Assembly (NCBI RefSeq): GCF_903166585.1
Contig: NZ_CAESCM010000016.1
Span: 62,001-126,000 of the forward strand
Length of the DNA: 64,000 nt
Reading direction: 5' to 3'
Origin: Pedobacter ghigonis
GTDB taxonomy: Bacteria > Bacteroidota > Bacteroidia > Sphingobacteriales > Sphingobacteriaceae
The position numbers were made by a program, and so were the translations under genes. Below the pieces are notes generated by a model, which did not search any database, had not been told where the DNA came from, and saw only the letters and a list, made by a program, of their open reading frames with translations. This document shows positions 42,497-51,807 of the stretch, piece by piece. Every line of letters starts with the position of its first letter. The stretch's first letter is position 1.

Positions 42497-43780
42497 TTAA
42501 GCTTGTTTTAAAATCTTAATACCAATACCACAAGTTAAACATTTTTTCTGGTCGCAATATTGTTTTTTCAATTGTAAAATACCTTGCGAGGCAAATGCGC
42601 TTTCAATTTGAACTCCGGCTGCTAAAAATTTCCAGGTTACGGCGTTTTCTTCGGCGGGCAAACTTTCCAATAATTTAATTGCCCTGCTTTGGTAAAATTG
42701 GGTATCGGTGTATTTACCATAGGCAAACAGAAACAAGGCTACGGTATTTAACAAAATATTATCTACAGATGTTTTGCCAATTTGTGTTTTTACCCCATCG
42801 GTTTCCTTTTTAAAATGGTAATGCGTTTTCCAGTAATCGTTTACCGGCAATGCATCAAATAAAGTATGTAACTCAGCTACCTTTTTAATTTCGATAATTT
42901 TAGAAAAAAGGTGGTTGGATTTTATAATTAAGGCTGCAAATTGTGCCAGCCTGATAGTTGGAAAATTCTGTGGCCGCATCCGCATAAACTTCCAGATGGA
43001 TACCTCGAGCGGTTTGATATTGTATTTCTTTTGCAGAAACTCAAACTCGGCCCTTAATTTCTGCGGATAGGTTTCGGTAAACTGGTCTTTCAAAAATCCG
43101 GCAGCACCAAAAACCAAAGCCTCAATTTGCAAGGGATTATCTTTGTGTTTGGCATAAATATGCTGTGGAACGGCCTTGGCCAGTAACTCAAAGGGCAAAG
43201 CATTTACCTTAAAGCCAAAATTACGGGCCATAAAGCGATAAAATGTTTCGTCCCAATCACCTTTCAATTCGCTTAAAGTTTCATTAACAGCCTGCGTTTT
43301 TTCTTCAAAGCGCGCCACCAGGGTTCGGGATAAAAATGAATCGACAATTAACCGGTCTACATGCCCAATCTGCGTCACACAGGGAAAATCGGTGAGCGTT
43401 AAAAAAAGGTTTTCGTATTTACGGATTAAACTGGCTGCAATCCGTTTCTTAAGTTCCAGTACCGGCAATAGCGTACCATCTATACGTTTAATCTCTGTAT
43501 CATGCTCATAAACTACATGGAGAATTACATTTTCATAGCTGCGATCGAACTGGTGGTTGTGTTTTAACCAATCGGAAGATTTGAGGTGGATTTCGACACT
43601 TCCTGCCCAGAGGGTATCGCCAATCTTAATTTTGGTATGGCTAAAATCCGGACCTGCATTTCTGTTGAGCAACCCAGGATGGATAATTTCGAGTTTTTCG
43701 CCATCGCAGGTTTGCAGTTCGTTATAATCAAACGACCTGAACTGCCATACGTAATGAAGAAAATCCTCTGGAAAATTCAT
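42497..43780 (-). CDS. DUF2851 family protein
   Basis: 427 residues. The N-terminus 'FPEDFLHYVWQFRSFDYNEL', 'HPGLLNRNAGPDFSHTKIKIGDTLWAGSVEIHLKSSDW' and 'VILHVVYEHD' are typical of DUF2851 proteins of Bacteroidota. The fold around 'AGPDF..AkI.i....w.G.VEiH' recalls PD-(D/E)XK nucleases, but no activity has been assigned to my knowledge. The C-terminus carries a Cys cluster (YCDQKKCLTCG) that may bind zinc. Confidence 0.85.
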   Translation of the reverse strand: MNFPEDFLHYVWQFRSFDYNELQTCDGEKLEIIHPGLLNRNAGPDFSHTKIKIGDTLWAGSVEIHLKSSDWLKHNHQFDRSYENVILHVVYEHDTEIKRIDGTLLPVLELKKRIAASLIRKYENLFLTLTDFPCVTQIGHVDRLIVDSFLSRTLVARFEEKTQAVNETLSELKGDWDETFYRFMARNFGFKVNALPFELLAKAVPQHIYAKHKDNPLQIEALVFGAAGFLKDQFTETYPQKLRAEFEFLQKKYNIKPLEVSIWKFMRMRPQNFPTIRLAQFAALIIKSNHLFSKIIEIKKVAELHTLFDALPVNDYWKTHYHFKKETDGVKTQIGKTSVDNILLNTVALFLFAYGKYTDTQFYQSRAIKLLESLPAEENAVTWKFLAAGVQIESAFASQGILQLKKQYCDQKKCLTCGIGIKILKQA

Positions 43781-43816
43781 TATGGAAGGTAATGAATTTA
43801 TTTTGCTATAACTAAC

Positions 43817-44143
43817 TTATAAGTTTAAATTTTGGGCTTCTTTAGCATAGTTATTAAAAACGTATGTAACCAGATAACGGTTCTCGCTTTTTTCGAATAC
43901 AAAGTACCACGTTGTTTTCTTACTTATATTAATGTGAATAATCCAGGTTCCATAATGAACAAAGGCTTGTGGAACGCTGTAATGTTGTTTCTTCCCGATT
44001 TGGTTCTCAACAATATCAATCAATCGGGTAACATAATCTACCGCACTATCGTGAATACTGAAATAGTTTTCATAAAAAAGCGTATCTACCAGTTCATTAA
44101 GGTAAAGTAAAACCGAAGGATGGAAGCGTACAACTATTTCCAA
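43817..44143 (-). CDS. RelE/ParE-like toxin candidate
   Basis: 108 residues. Opens 'VVRFHPSVLLYLNELVDTLFYENYFSIHDSAVDYVTRLIDIV' and contains 'YGTWIIHINISKKTTWYFVFEKSENRYLVTYVFNN', resembling the RelE/ParE beta-sheet core (residues of the 'tw.i.f...'/'yvi..v.nN' type). It overlaps the upstream 84-residue gene by 10 bases, the usual antitoxin-toxin coupling. Family membership is by pattern only. Confidence 0.6.
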   Translation of the reverse strand: MEIVVRFHPSVLLYLNELVDTLFYENYFSIHDSAVDYVTRLIDIVENQIGKKQHYSVPQAFVHYGTWIIHINISKKTTWYFVFEKSENRYLVTYVFNNYAKEAQNLNL

Positions 44144-44388
44144 GGCAACGTATCAATGTGTTTAATGGCTGCCTTTTTAAATTCGGAAGCAGATAAACTT
44201 TCATCCCACTTCTCCTCAAAAGAGGTGTTTTTTTTAGGCGTTTTTACATAAGCAACATCTTCTTCATTAACTATTGGAAGCTGGCTCTGATTTAAAACCC
44301 TGATCAGCTCTTTTTTTTCAGCAGCAGATAAGTTTTTTATGTGCTCAAGCAATAATTTAAAATCCATATTGGCAAAACGGTTACTCAT
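44134..44388 (-). CDS. Antitoxin candidate of the RelE/ParE-like pair
   Basis: 84 residues; an alternative start lies at codon 8 (MDFKLLLEHI). 'DFKLLLEHIKNLSAAEKKELIRVLNQS' is a short helical segment like those of DUF2281-type antitoxins, followed by a charged, probably disordered part that would wrap the toxin. Overlaps the toxin gene by 10 bases. Confidence 0.55.
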   Translation of the reverse strand: MSNRFANMDFKLLLEHIKNLSAAEKKELIRVLNQSQLPIVNEEDVAYVKTPKKNTSFEEKWDESLSASEFKKAAIKHIDTLPWK

Positions 44389-44426
44389 AGGTTAAGTATA
44401 AGCTATTAAATATAAGAACTTTAACT

Positions 44427-44472
44427 ACAATTGAAAACTTTAACATCAACTATCGCTAAAGTTTTCAATTGT
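44427..44472. terminator. Perfect 16-bp inverted repeat
   Basis: ACAATTGAAAACTTTA and its exact reverse complement around a 14-base loop, 10 bases past the pyrF stop on the minus strand. No strong T run; probably a transcript end for pyrF. Confidence 0.55.
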
Positions 44473-44481
44473 ATATATCCT

Positions 44482-45312
44482 TTATACTAATCCAGCCTTA
44501 ACCAATATCTGCTCCATTTCTTTTTGCAGTTTCAAGGCTTCTTCTCTGGCTCTTTCGGCAAAGTCTTCGCCTTGGCTGGCATATATAATTCCTCTCGATG
44601 AGTTAATCAGCAAACCACACTGTGCATTTAAGCCATATTTACATACTTCATTTAAATCGCCACCCTGCGCACCAACACCGGGTACCAAAAGAAAATGGTT
44701 AGGTGCCAGTTTACGTACATCGCCAAATGCTGCACCGCGGGTTGCCCCTACAACATACATCATTTGCTCGTCGGTAGCCCACTGTTGTGATGTTTTAAGT
44801 ACTTTTTCGAAAAGTCTGTCTTCACCAATTTCCTGCAATTGAAAATCGGCATGACCGGTGTTCGAAGTTAAGGCCAAAAGAATAACCCATTTATTTTCGA
44901 ATTTTAAAAAAGGAGTTACCGAATCGCTTCCCATATAAGGTGCAACTGTAACCGAATCGAAACTCATTTCAGACGATGCTGCATTAAAAAATGTTTCAGC
45001 GTACATGGCCGAGGTATTTCCAATATCGCCTCGTTTGGCATCCGCAATAGAGAAAGTATCTTTAGGGATATATTTCCAGGTTTCGATCAAGGTTTCCCAT
45101 CCTTTTTTACCGTAACACTCGTAAAAGGCAGTATTGGGTTTGTAGGCCACACATAAATCCTGGGTTGCATCTATAATCTGCTTATTGAATTCTAAAATCG
45201 GATTTTCATATTTTAACAGGTGTTTAGGGATCTTATCCAGGGCTGAATCTAATCCTACACACAAAAATGAACGTTTTTTTTGAATTTGCTCGAAAAGTTG
45301 TTGCTTGGTCAT
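44482..45312 (-). CDS. pyrF: Orotidine 5'-phosphate decarboxylase
   Basis: 276 residues from ATG 45312 (MTKQQLFEQI); the frame extends upstream to a TTG that is unlikely to be used. PyrF of the long (type 2) class: 'SFLCVGLDSALDKIPKHL', 'VAYKPNTAFYECYGKKGWETL', 'FSIADAKRGDIGNTSAMYAETFF' (catalytic D.K..D), 'VGATRGAAFGDVRKLAPNHFLLVPGVGAQGGDL' and 'INSSRGIIYAS'. Last step of UMP synthesis. Confidence 0.95.
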   Translation of the reverse strand: MTKQQLFEQIQKKRSFLCVGLDSALDKIPKHLLKYENPILEFNKQIIDATQDLCVAYKPNTAFYECYGKKGWETLIETWKYIPKDTFSIADAKRGDIGNTSAMYAETFFNAASSEMSFDSVTVAPYMGSDSVTPFLKFENKWVILLALTSNTGHADFQLQEIGEDRLFEKVLKTSQQWATDEQMMYVVGATRGAAFGDVRKLAPNHFLLVPGVGAQGGDLNEVCKYGLNAQCGLLINSSRGIIYASQGEDFAERAREEALKLQKEMEQILVKAGLV

Positions 45313-45736
45313 ATATGGGCTTATTTGCTGCAAATATGAAGATTTTTAAGTTTTCCGGACAACAAAATTATACCTGCATGAATTATTTTTTTAAACATTT
45401 TAAACTTTTGCTTGCAGATTACGTTTCAAATACATACAATTGCAACATAATTTCTCAACCGTTTATCTGAATATCCCAGAAAAATTTATCAAGATTTATT
45501 TTTTGTTACCATTTTTTAGAAGCAAATTTTGCTTTTTATTCAGCTTATAAACAATATAAAACAATTTGAGTATTTTCTAAAATAAGCTCAATTCGGTTTT
45601 ATAGCCATAAGAATTTATATACAATGAAACAGTTTGGCTTACCTTAACAGAAATATTTTTAGGCCTGCATAGATTTTATAACGGCGTATGTGCGTTATAA
45701 GCAAATGAAAAATTTCTTGAAACATATATATTTAGA
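45313..45736. promoter_or_regulatory. Divergent region between pyrF and rho
   Basis: 424 bases, AT-rich, no gene. It should carry both promoters and a rho leader; rho genes are often autoregulated through their leader, but no structure could be confirmed by eye. Confidence 0.45.
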
Positions 45737-47470
45737 ATGTTCAGCAAAACAGAATTAAATGATAAGCTCACAACAGAATTGCGTGAGCTGGCAAAAACCT
45801 ATGGCATTGAAGGTGCCGACTCCCTTAGAAAAATAGACCTTGTTGAAGTACTTTTACACCAACAAGAAATTATAAACGCCGCTAAATCAGCTGGAGGCGA
45901 CCCTTATAGTGAAAGCGAACCGGTAGCGGCAAGCCCTGCACCAAAAGCTAAAGCTGCCAAAGCAGAAAAAGCACCAAAAATTGCTGCCGCGGCCGCCGAA
46001 GCAGCAGCAGTTACCCCCGAAAAACCGGTAAAAAAGAGAGCAAGGTTGCCTAAAGAGGAAGCTGCAGTAGCTCCGGTAAGCAGAAAAAGAGAATCTGTAA
46101 CCCTTTTTGATGAGCCTCAGCACCAACCAGAACGTCAGCCTGACCGTATTTTTGAAGCAGAAGAAAGTGTTAAACCAATTTCAGCTTTAATTGAAGAAAG
46201 TGCAGAAGTACTTCCGGTTGCTCCAAAGGCAAAGCACGAGCCAAAAGAGAAACAAGAAAAGCAAGAGAAACAACAACGTGATGAAAACCGCCCTCAAAAA
46301 CAACCAGGAGGAGGTAGCCACCACAAAAACGAAAACAGTTACTCTAATCTGGATTTCGATAACGTAATTACAAACGAAGGTGTATTGGAAATTATGCCCG
46401 ATGGTTACGGTTTCCTGCGCTCGGCAGATTACAACTATCTTACCTCTCCTGATGATATTTATGTATCACAATCGCAAATTAAACTTTTTGGCTTAAAAAC
46501 CGGCGATACTGTAAAAGGTAGCATCCGCCCGCCAAAAGAAGGCGAAAAATATTTCCCGTTGGTGCGCGTAGAAACCATTAATGGCAGAATCCCTGCCGAT
46601 GTGCGTGACCGTGTTCCTTTTGATTACTTAACGCCACTTTTCCCAACCGAAAGATTAAATCTGTTTACGGATACGAATAACTACTCGACCCGTATTATGG
46701 ATTTATTTACCCCGATTGGTAAAGGTCAGCGTGGTTTAATTGTAGCACAGCCTAAAACGGGTAAAACCAATTTATTGAAAGAGGTTGCGAATGCAATTGC
46801 CAAAAACCACCCTGAAGTTTATTTAATTATCCTTTTAATTGATGAACGTCCGGAAGAGGTAACTGATATGGCGCGAAGTGTAAGAGCAGAAGTAATTGCT
46901 TCTACATTTGATGAGCCGGCAGAACGCCACGTTAAAATTGCCAATATTGTATTGGAAAAATCGAAACGTTTGGTAGAAAGTGGTCATGATGTGGTAATTC
47001 TGTTAGATTCGATTACACGTTTGGCAAGGGCTTATAATACTACTGCTCCGGCATCAGGTAAAATTTTATCGGGTGGTGTTGATGCGAATGCTTTACACAA
47101 ACCAAAACGTTTCTTCGGTGCTGCACGTAACATCGAAAACGGAGGTTCTTTAACCATTTTGGCTACAGCTTTAACAGATACAGGTTCTAAAATGGACGAG
47201 GTGATCTTCGAAGAATTTAAAGGAACTGGTAATATGGAACTTCAGTTGGATCGTAAATTATCTAACAAACGTATTTTTCCTGCAATTGATATTACTGCAT
47301 CGAGCACACGTCGCGACGATTTATTACACGACAGGGATACCCTGCAACGTGTTTGGATTTTACGCAACCACCTTGCCGATATGAACAGCCAGGAAGCCAT
47401 GGAATTTGTTCAATCTCAAATAAAAGGTACAAAAAGCAACGAAGAATTCTTAATTTCGATGAACAGCTAA
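45737..47470 (+). CDS. rho: Transcription termination factor Rho
   Basis: 577 residues. N-terminal Rho_N/SAP-like helix bundle (residues ~1-45, 'LTTELRELAKTYGIEGADSLRKIDLVEVLL'), then a ~150-residue Ala/Lys/Pro/Gln-rich insertion that is typical of Bacteroidota Rho and probably disordered. RNA-binding OB fold ('GVLEIMPDGYGFLRSADYNY'), Walker A 'GLIVAQPKTGKTNLLKEVA', Walker B 'VVILLDSITRLARAYN', Q-loop 'SGGVDANALHKPKRFFGAARN' and R-loop all intact. Confidence 0.97.
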   Translation: MFSKTELNDKLTTELRELAKTYGIEGADSLRKIDLVEVLLHQQEIINAAKSAGGDPYSESEPVAASPAPKAKAAKAEKAPKIAAAAAEAAAVTPEKPVKKRARLPKEEAAVAPVSRKRESVTLFDEPQHQPERQPDRIFEAEESVKPISALIEESAEVLPVAPKAKHEPKEKQEKQEKQQRDENRPQKQPGGGSHHKNENSYSNLDFDNVITNEGVLEIMPDGYGFLRSADYNYLTSPDDIYVSQSQIKLFGLKTGDTVKGSIRPPKEGEKYFPLVRVETINGRIPADVRDRVPFDYLTPLFPTERLNLFTDTNNYSTRIMDLFTPIGKGQRGLIVAQPKTGKTNLLKEVANAIAKNHPEVYLIILLIDERPEEVTDMARSVRAEVIASTFDEPAERHVKIANIVLEKSKRLVESGHDVVILLDSITRLARAYNTTAPASGKILSGGVDANALHKPKRFFGAARNIENGGSLTILATALTDTGSKMDEVIFEEFKGTGNMELQLDRKLSNKRIFPAIDITASSTRRDDLLHDRDTLQRVWILRNHLADMNSQEAMEFVQSQIKGTKSNEEFLISMNS

Positions 47471-47477
47471 AAAAGGT

Positions 47478-47545
47478 AAAATGTAAGATGGTAAATGGAT
47501 AAGGTAACTTTCCATATACCATCTACCATATTACATCTTCCATCC
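47478..47545. repeat. GATGGAAGATGTAA-type intergenic inverted repeat
   Basis: Left 'AAAATGTAAGATGGTAAATGG' trimmed of its first base, right 'CCATCTACCATATTACATC' and TTCCATC. Related tracts occur at 50950-51090 and 58870-58912. Confidence 0.5.
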
Positions 47546-47546
47546 T

Positions 47547-48239
47547 ATGAAAAGGCATATCCCTAATGCGATTACCTGTGCTAACCTTTTTTCGGGCTGC
47601 ATTGGAATCGTTTTTGCATTTAAAGGCGATTTACAAACCGCAGCTTACTTCGTTGTTTTCTCGGGGATTTTCGACTTTTTTGATGGCATGGTGGCCCGCT
47701 TGTTAAACGTTAAATCGGCAATTGGCAAAGACCTCGATTCGTTAGCCGATATGGTTAGTTTTGGCTTTTTACCTGGTGTAATTATGTTTCAGTTGTTAAA
47801 ATTAAGCGATTACCCTTCTGAATACCTGCCCTATCTGGGTTTCATAATTACCATTTTTTCAGCATTGCGACTGGCTAAGTTTAACAACGATGCCCGCCAA
47901 ACTGAAGATTTTATTGGTTTAAACACCCCAATGAATACCTTGTTTATCTGCTCGTTACCTTATATTTCTGCTGATTATCCGCAGGTAATTTATTCGAGCA
48001 TATTGCTGATTGCCATTACAGCCATAACCAGTTTGCTATTGGTAAGTGAAATCAGGATATTTTCTTTAAAATTCAGCGACCTGAGCTGGGCTAAAAACAA
48101 AATCAAATTTATCTTTTTAATATTATCAACAGTATTAATTGCTTTCTTAAAATTTGCAGCAATTCCTTTTGTACTGGTACTCTATATTGTTTTATCGCTA
48201 TTCTACTTTAAAGATAAACCTACTTTAGCTAATAAATAA
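47547..48239 (+). CDS. pssA: CDP-diacylglycerol--serine O-phosphatidyltransferase
   Basis: 230 residues, six to seven membrane spans. The CDP-alcohol phosphatidyltransferase motif D-G-x2-A-R-x8-G-x3-D-x3-D is present in 'FFDGMVARLLNVKSAIGKDLDSLADMVSFG'. Makes phosphatidylserine for phosphatidylethanolamine synthesis. Its stop is directly adjacent to that of the convergent Hpt gene. Confidence 0.93.
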   Translation: MKRHIPNAITCANLFSGCIGIVFAFKGDLQTAAYFVVFSGIFDFFDGMVARLLNVKSAIGKDLDSLADMVSFGFLPGVIMFQLLKLSDYPSEYLPYLGFIITIFSALRLAKFNNDARQTEDFIGLNTPMNTLFICSLPYISADYPQVIYSSILLIAITAITSLLLVSEIRIFSLKFSDLSWAKNKIKFIFLILSTVLIAFLKFAAIPFVLVLYIVLSLFYFKDKPTLANK

Positions 48240-48614
48240 TCAGCTGTTCCGCATTTTTGCAATCAGTCTTATTTTTTCGGCTTCTATCAGTTTATTGATA
48301 TCGGCACTTTCTTCTTTTAGCGCTCCGATAATGCCTGCTATGTTTTCTAAAGCTGTTTTATTTTTAGCGTTTTGCTCTAACTTCAAAACAAGCTTTTTAA
48401 CATCGTTACAGCCAACATAACCAAATATTGGCTTAATTTTGTGTGCACAGCTAACCAGCTTATCCCAGTTTTGATTAGTTAAGGCATTGTCCAGTTCAGT
48501 CATGTATCTAGGCATTTGCCTTAAAAAAGTATCAAAAATCTCAATTAATGATTCGGGTTCATCACCCACCATTTCAATCAGGTACGAAAAATCTAAACTG
48601 CGTTTTTGCTCCAT
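48240..48614 (-). CDS. Hpt domain phosphotransfer protein
   Basis: 124 residues, all helical. 'FSYLIEMVGDEPESLIEIFDTFLRQMPRYMTELDNAL' and 'LVSCAHKIKPIFGYVGCNDVKKLVLKLEQ', with phosphoacceptor His58 in the AHKIKP motif. A stand-alone histidine phosphotransfer protein would link a hybrid kinase to a response regulator encoded elsewhere. Confidence 0.88.
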   Translation of the reverse strand: MEQKRSLDFSYLIEMVGDEPESLIEIFDTFLRQMPRYMTELDNALTNQNWDKLVSCAHKIKPIFGYVGCNDVKKLVLKLEQNAKNKTALENIAGIIGALKEESADINKLIEAEKIRLIAKMRNS

Positions 48615-48627
48615 TATAAATAAGTTG

Positions 48628-49134
48628 TCACAACCTTTTAACTGTTAGGGGATCGTTAATGTGCTTACTGATACTTAACATAGTTTGTCCGAGTATAGGG
48701 TGCACTACTTCCGGCGCAATTTCGGCAAGGGGTTCCATCACAAACCTGCGGTTTTGCATGTGTGGGTGAGGCACCTGAAGCTTATCTGGAATATCGATAA
48801 TTTCATCGCCGAAAAGAATCAGATCGATATCAATCAGGCGTTCGCCCCATTTATCTTTTCTAACACGCCCCAAATCCTGTTCTATAGCCAATGCCTGCGT
48901 TAAAACCTCCAGAGCCGTTAAACTGGTTCGTAATGCCACGGCCTGATTTAAAAAAGCAGGCTGATCTGTTTTGCCCCAGGCAGCAGTTTCGTACAGGCCA
49001 GAAACCGATACCACCTCTCCTACCTTTTCGTTCAAAAGTGCCACTGCAAGTTGTAAATTTGCCTCTCTGTTACCCAAATTTCCGCCCAGTAACAAATAAG
49101 CCGTGCTGCACTCTAAAGCCTTATTAAGCATCAT
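48628..49134 (-). CDS. folK: 2-amino-4-hydroxy-6-hydroxymethyldihydropteridine diphosphokinase
   Basis: 168 residues. HPPK motifs 'AYLLLGGNLGNREANLQLA', 'VSGLYETAAWGKTDQPAFLNQAVAL', 'RVRKDKWGERLIDIDLILFGDEII' and 'LQVPHPHMQNRRFVMEPLAEIAPE' are complete. Transfers pyrophosphate from ATP in folate synthesis. It lies 13 bases upstream of the Hpt gene in the same direction. Confidence 0.95.
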   Translation of the reverse strand: MMLNKALECSTAYLLLGGNLGNREANLQLAVALLNEKVGEVVSVSGLYETAAWGKTDQPAFLNQAVALRTSLTALEVLTQALAIEQDLGRVRKDKWGERLIDIDLILFGDEIIDIPDKLQVPHPHMQNRRFVMEPLAEIAPEVVHPILGQTMLSISKHINDPLTVKRL

Positions 49135-49174
49135 GTATTTTTATATCTTTACAGCACAAAACTAAAACATTTAA

Positions 49175-50941
49175 ATGAGAGAATTCTTTAAGTATTTATT
49201 TGCCTCTATGTTGGGCTTTTTCTTATCGATGGTAATTATATTTATTATCTGCTTCGTAATTGTTGTGGGTGTAATTTCATCAATCGATAACGATAAAACA
49301 GTTATTGTATCCAACAATTCGGTACTGTTCTTAAATTTAGATCAGACCATTACCGAACGTACCCCTAAAAATCCTTTCGGCAATTTGCCTATTGTTGGCG
49401 GCGAAGAAAAAGATGGCATTGGTTTAAACGATTTCCTAAAATCGGTACAAAGGGCCAAAACCGACGATAACATTAAATGTATTTACCTGAATGTAAGCAG
49501 TCCGAATGCCGGTTATGCCACCCTTCGTGAGGTAAGAAATGCACTGATCGATTTCAAAAAATCGCATAAAAAGATTATTGCATATAGCGAAGTATATACA
49601 CAGGGTGCCTATTATCTGGCTTCGGTGGCCGATAAGGTATATTTAAACCCAGAAGGTGCTTTAGAATTTAAAGGCTTTAGCTCAGAACTTACTTTCTTTA
49701 AGGGAACTTTAGAAAAAGTTGGGGTAGAAATGCAGGTAATCCGAGTTGGAAACTATAAAAGTGCAGTAGAGCCGTTTATTTTGGATAAAATGAGCGATTA
49801 CAACCGCAAACAGGTTACTGCTTATGTAGGCGGCCTGTACAATACTTTTTTAACCGACATTGCCCAAAGCAGAAACATTCCGAAAGATAGCCTTTACAGC
49901 ATTGCCGATAATTATAAGGTACAACAACCTCAGGATGCAGTTAATTTTAAAATGGTCGATGCCTTAAAATACAAAGATCAGATTTTAGAGGAGTTAAAGG
50001 GCTTATCGGGACGTACCCGCGGCGAAAACATCCGTACGGTTACCATTAATGATTATGCTAAAAACAATACCGATACAGACACAGGCAAAGATAAAGTAGC
50101 TGTAATTTATGCCAATGGTGAAATTAACGGTGGCGAGGGCTCTGACAACCAGATTGGTTCTGAACGCATTTCGAGAGCCATTAGAAAAGCACGTTTAGAT
50201 GATGACATTAAAGCCGTTGTAATACGTGTAAACTCGCCGGGAGGCAGCGCCCTGGCTTCTGATGTAATCTGGAGAGAAATTGTACTGACCAAAAAAGAAA
50301 AACCGGTTATTGCATCCTTTGGCGATGTTGCCGCATCGGGTGGTTACTATATTGGTTGTGCTGCCGATAGCATTTTTGTACAACCCAATACCATTACAGG
50401 TTCTATTGGTGTGTTTGGTATCATTCCGAATTTCCAGAACTTAATGACCAACAAACTGGGGATTACTTTTGATGGCGTTAAAACTGGTAAATATGCCGAC
50501 ATTATGGCTACAAACCGACCAATGACTGCAGGAGAACGCTTTATTATCCAAAATGAGCTGAACCGGATTTACAGTGGTTTTGTGAGTCGGGTTGCCGATG
50601 GCCGTAAGAAAAGCAAGGCTTATATCGATAGCATTGGCGGTGGCCATGTTTGGATCGGTACAGATGCCGTTCAAATTGGTTTGGCTGATAGAATTGGTAG
50701 CTTTAACGATGCCATTAAAGCTGCAGCAAAAAAAGCTAAGCTTAAAGATTATAAGGTTGTAGAGTACCCTGAGGTTATTGATCCATGGAAATCGTTAATG
50801 GATGAAGGAACCGACAAAGTTAAAACTTACTATACCAAACAAGAACTTGGTGAAAACTACTTCCTTTATCAGCAGATGAAAAAGGTAATCGCAAGTTCGG
50901 GTATCCAGGCCAGGATGCCATTTGAAGCGGTGATAAAATAA
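49175..50941 (+). CDS. sppA: Signal peptide peptidase SppA, 67K type
   Basis: 588 residues with one N-terminal membrane span ('LFASMLGFFLSMVIIFIICFVIVVGVI'). Tandem ClpP-like domains: the first carries the Lys general base in 'VIRVGNYKSAVEPF', the second the Ser nucleophile in 'FGDVAASGGYYIGCAAD', with 'VVIRVNSPGGSALASDVIW' preceding. This split Lys/Ser dyad is the E. coli-type arrangement. Degrades remnant signal peptides in the membrane. Confidence 0.94.
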   Translation: MREFFKYLFASMLGFFLSMVIIFIICFVIVVGVISSIDNDKTVIVSNNSVLFLNLDQTITERTPKNPFGNLPIVGGEEKDGIGLNDFLKSVQRAKTDDNIKCIYLNVSSPNAGYATLREVRNALIDFKKSHKKIIAYSEVYTQGAYYLASVADKVYLNPEGALEFKGFSSELTFFKGTLEKVGVEMQVIRVGNYKSAVEPFILDKMSDYNRKQVTAYVGGLYNTFLTDIAQSRNIPKDSLYSIADNYKVQQPQDAVNFKMVDALKYKDQILEELKGLSGRTRGENIRTVTINDYAKNNTDTDTGKDKVAVIYANGEINGGEGSDNQIGSERISRAIRKARLDDDIKAVVIRVNSPGGSALASDVIWREIVLTKKEKPVIASFGDVAASGGYYIGCAADSIFVQPNTITGSIGVFGIIPNFQNLMTNKLGITFDGVKTGKYADIMATNRPMTAGERFIIQNELNRIYSGFVSRVADGRKKSKAYIDSIGGGHVWIGTDAVQIGLADRIGSFNDAIKAAAKKAKLKDYKVVEYPEVIDPWKSLMDEGTDKVKTYYTKQELGENYFLYQQMKKVIASSGIQARMPFEAVIK

Positions 50942-50949
50942 TAATTTAA

Positions 50950-51090
50950 AGATGGGGAATGTAAAATGGACTAAGGTTTAAAAAGGTTAATAGTTGATGG
51001 CTCATGCTAAAATGGCTATCAACTATAATCTAACAAACCATCACACTTCCATCCCCCATCTTCCCTCTTCCATCCTACATCTTCCATCAT
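50950..51090. repeat. GATGGAAGATGTAA-type intergenic tract
   Basis: Right part contains repeated CTTCCATC units ('CCCCCATCTTCCCTCTTCC', 'CTACATCTTCCATC'); the left part has their inverted form (AGATGGGGAATGTAAAATGG). Related to 47478-47545 and 58870-58912. Lies between convergent genes. Confidence 0.5.
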
Positions 51091-51716
51091 TCTACGCTTT
51101 TCCATTCGGGATGCAACGTAAGATAAGTTGCATTAACAGCAACATTTTCCGGATGAACAGTTAAGGCTATACTTCTGTCTTTTAAAAACTCGAAACTAAT
51201 TCCGCTTTTTTTCGAATCGTAAACCAATACGGTATCTTTTTGTGTGTCCACGTAGCGACTAACTTGCTTTAAATCAGGGAATTTTGATTGCAATGCAGTT
51301 AGGGTGGTACCCAGCGAAAAACCATCAGCAGTTTTAAATTTATCAGAAGTAACCCTGATTTGTTTCACATCTTTTACGCGCATGCTGGTATCTCGATAGG
51401 ATGAGTAGACGGCAATTTCATTTCTTTGCCCACCGGTCGAATCGTTTCCGTACCAAATTCCCCAAGCTTTCCCCATGGCCGCGTCGCCGGCATCGGCCTT
51501 ACCCAGTTTTTGGCTAACCTGTTCCATATCTGCTCCTATTGCAATTTCGCCAACCGAATGGCCAGCCACAACCAGGAACCGCTGATCGGTAGTTTGCCCC
51601 GCCACCGTAGAAACATTGGTGAGCGAATCGTTATGAACTGCCTGTTTACGCTTGGCCGATTGGCAGCCTACTACGCTTATACTTAAGCCCAAAAGGGCAA
51701 TTTTCATCAATTTCAT
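51087..51716 (-). CDS. Putative lipoprotein, unknown function
   Basis: 209 residues; lipobox 'GLSISVVGC' (Cys 19) then QSAKRK. The mature part includes 'FLVVAGHSVGEIAIGADMEQVSQKLGKADAGDAAMGKAWGIWYG' and 'FSLGTTLTALQSKFPDL', a pattern of two small alpha-beta units seen in uncharacterised lipoproteins. No catalytic motif recognised. Confidence 0.7.
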   Translation of the reverse strand: MKLMKIALLGLSISVVGCQSAKRKQAVHNDSLTNVSTVAGQTTDQRFLVVAGHSVGEIAIGADMEQVSQKLGKADAGDAAMGKAWGIWYGNDSTGGQRNEIAVYSSYRDTSMRVKDVKQIRVTSDKFKTADGFSLGTTLTALQSKFPDLKQVSRYVDTQKDTVLVYDSKKSGISFEFLKDRSIALTVHPENVAVNATYLTLHPEWKSVE

Positions 51717-51807
51717 CCCTATTAAACAATACCCGGGCTAAATTGTGTTTATAAAATTAGCGTAGCTTGATCGTAATTTGAGGCATTATTTTCTAATTTT
51801 ACAGCTT

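Noticed and set aside
45267..45470. 67-codon plus-strand frame between pyrF and rho
   Set aside because: Begins inside pyrF on the other strand, AT-driven composition, no similarity recognised.
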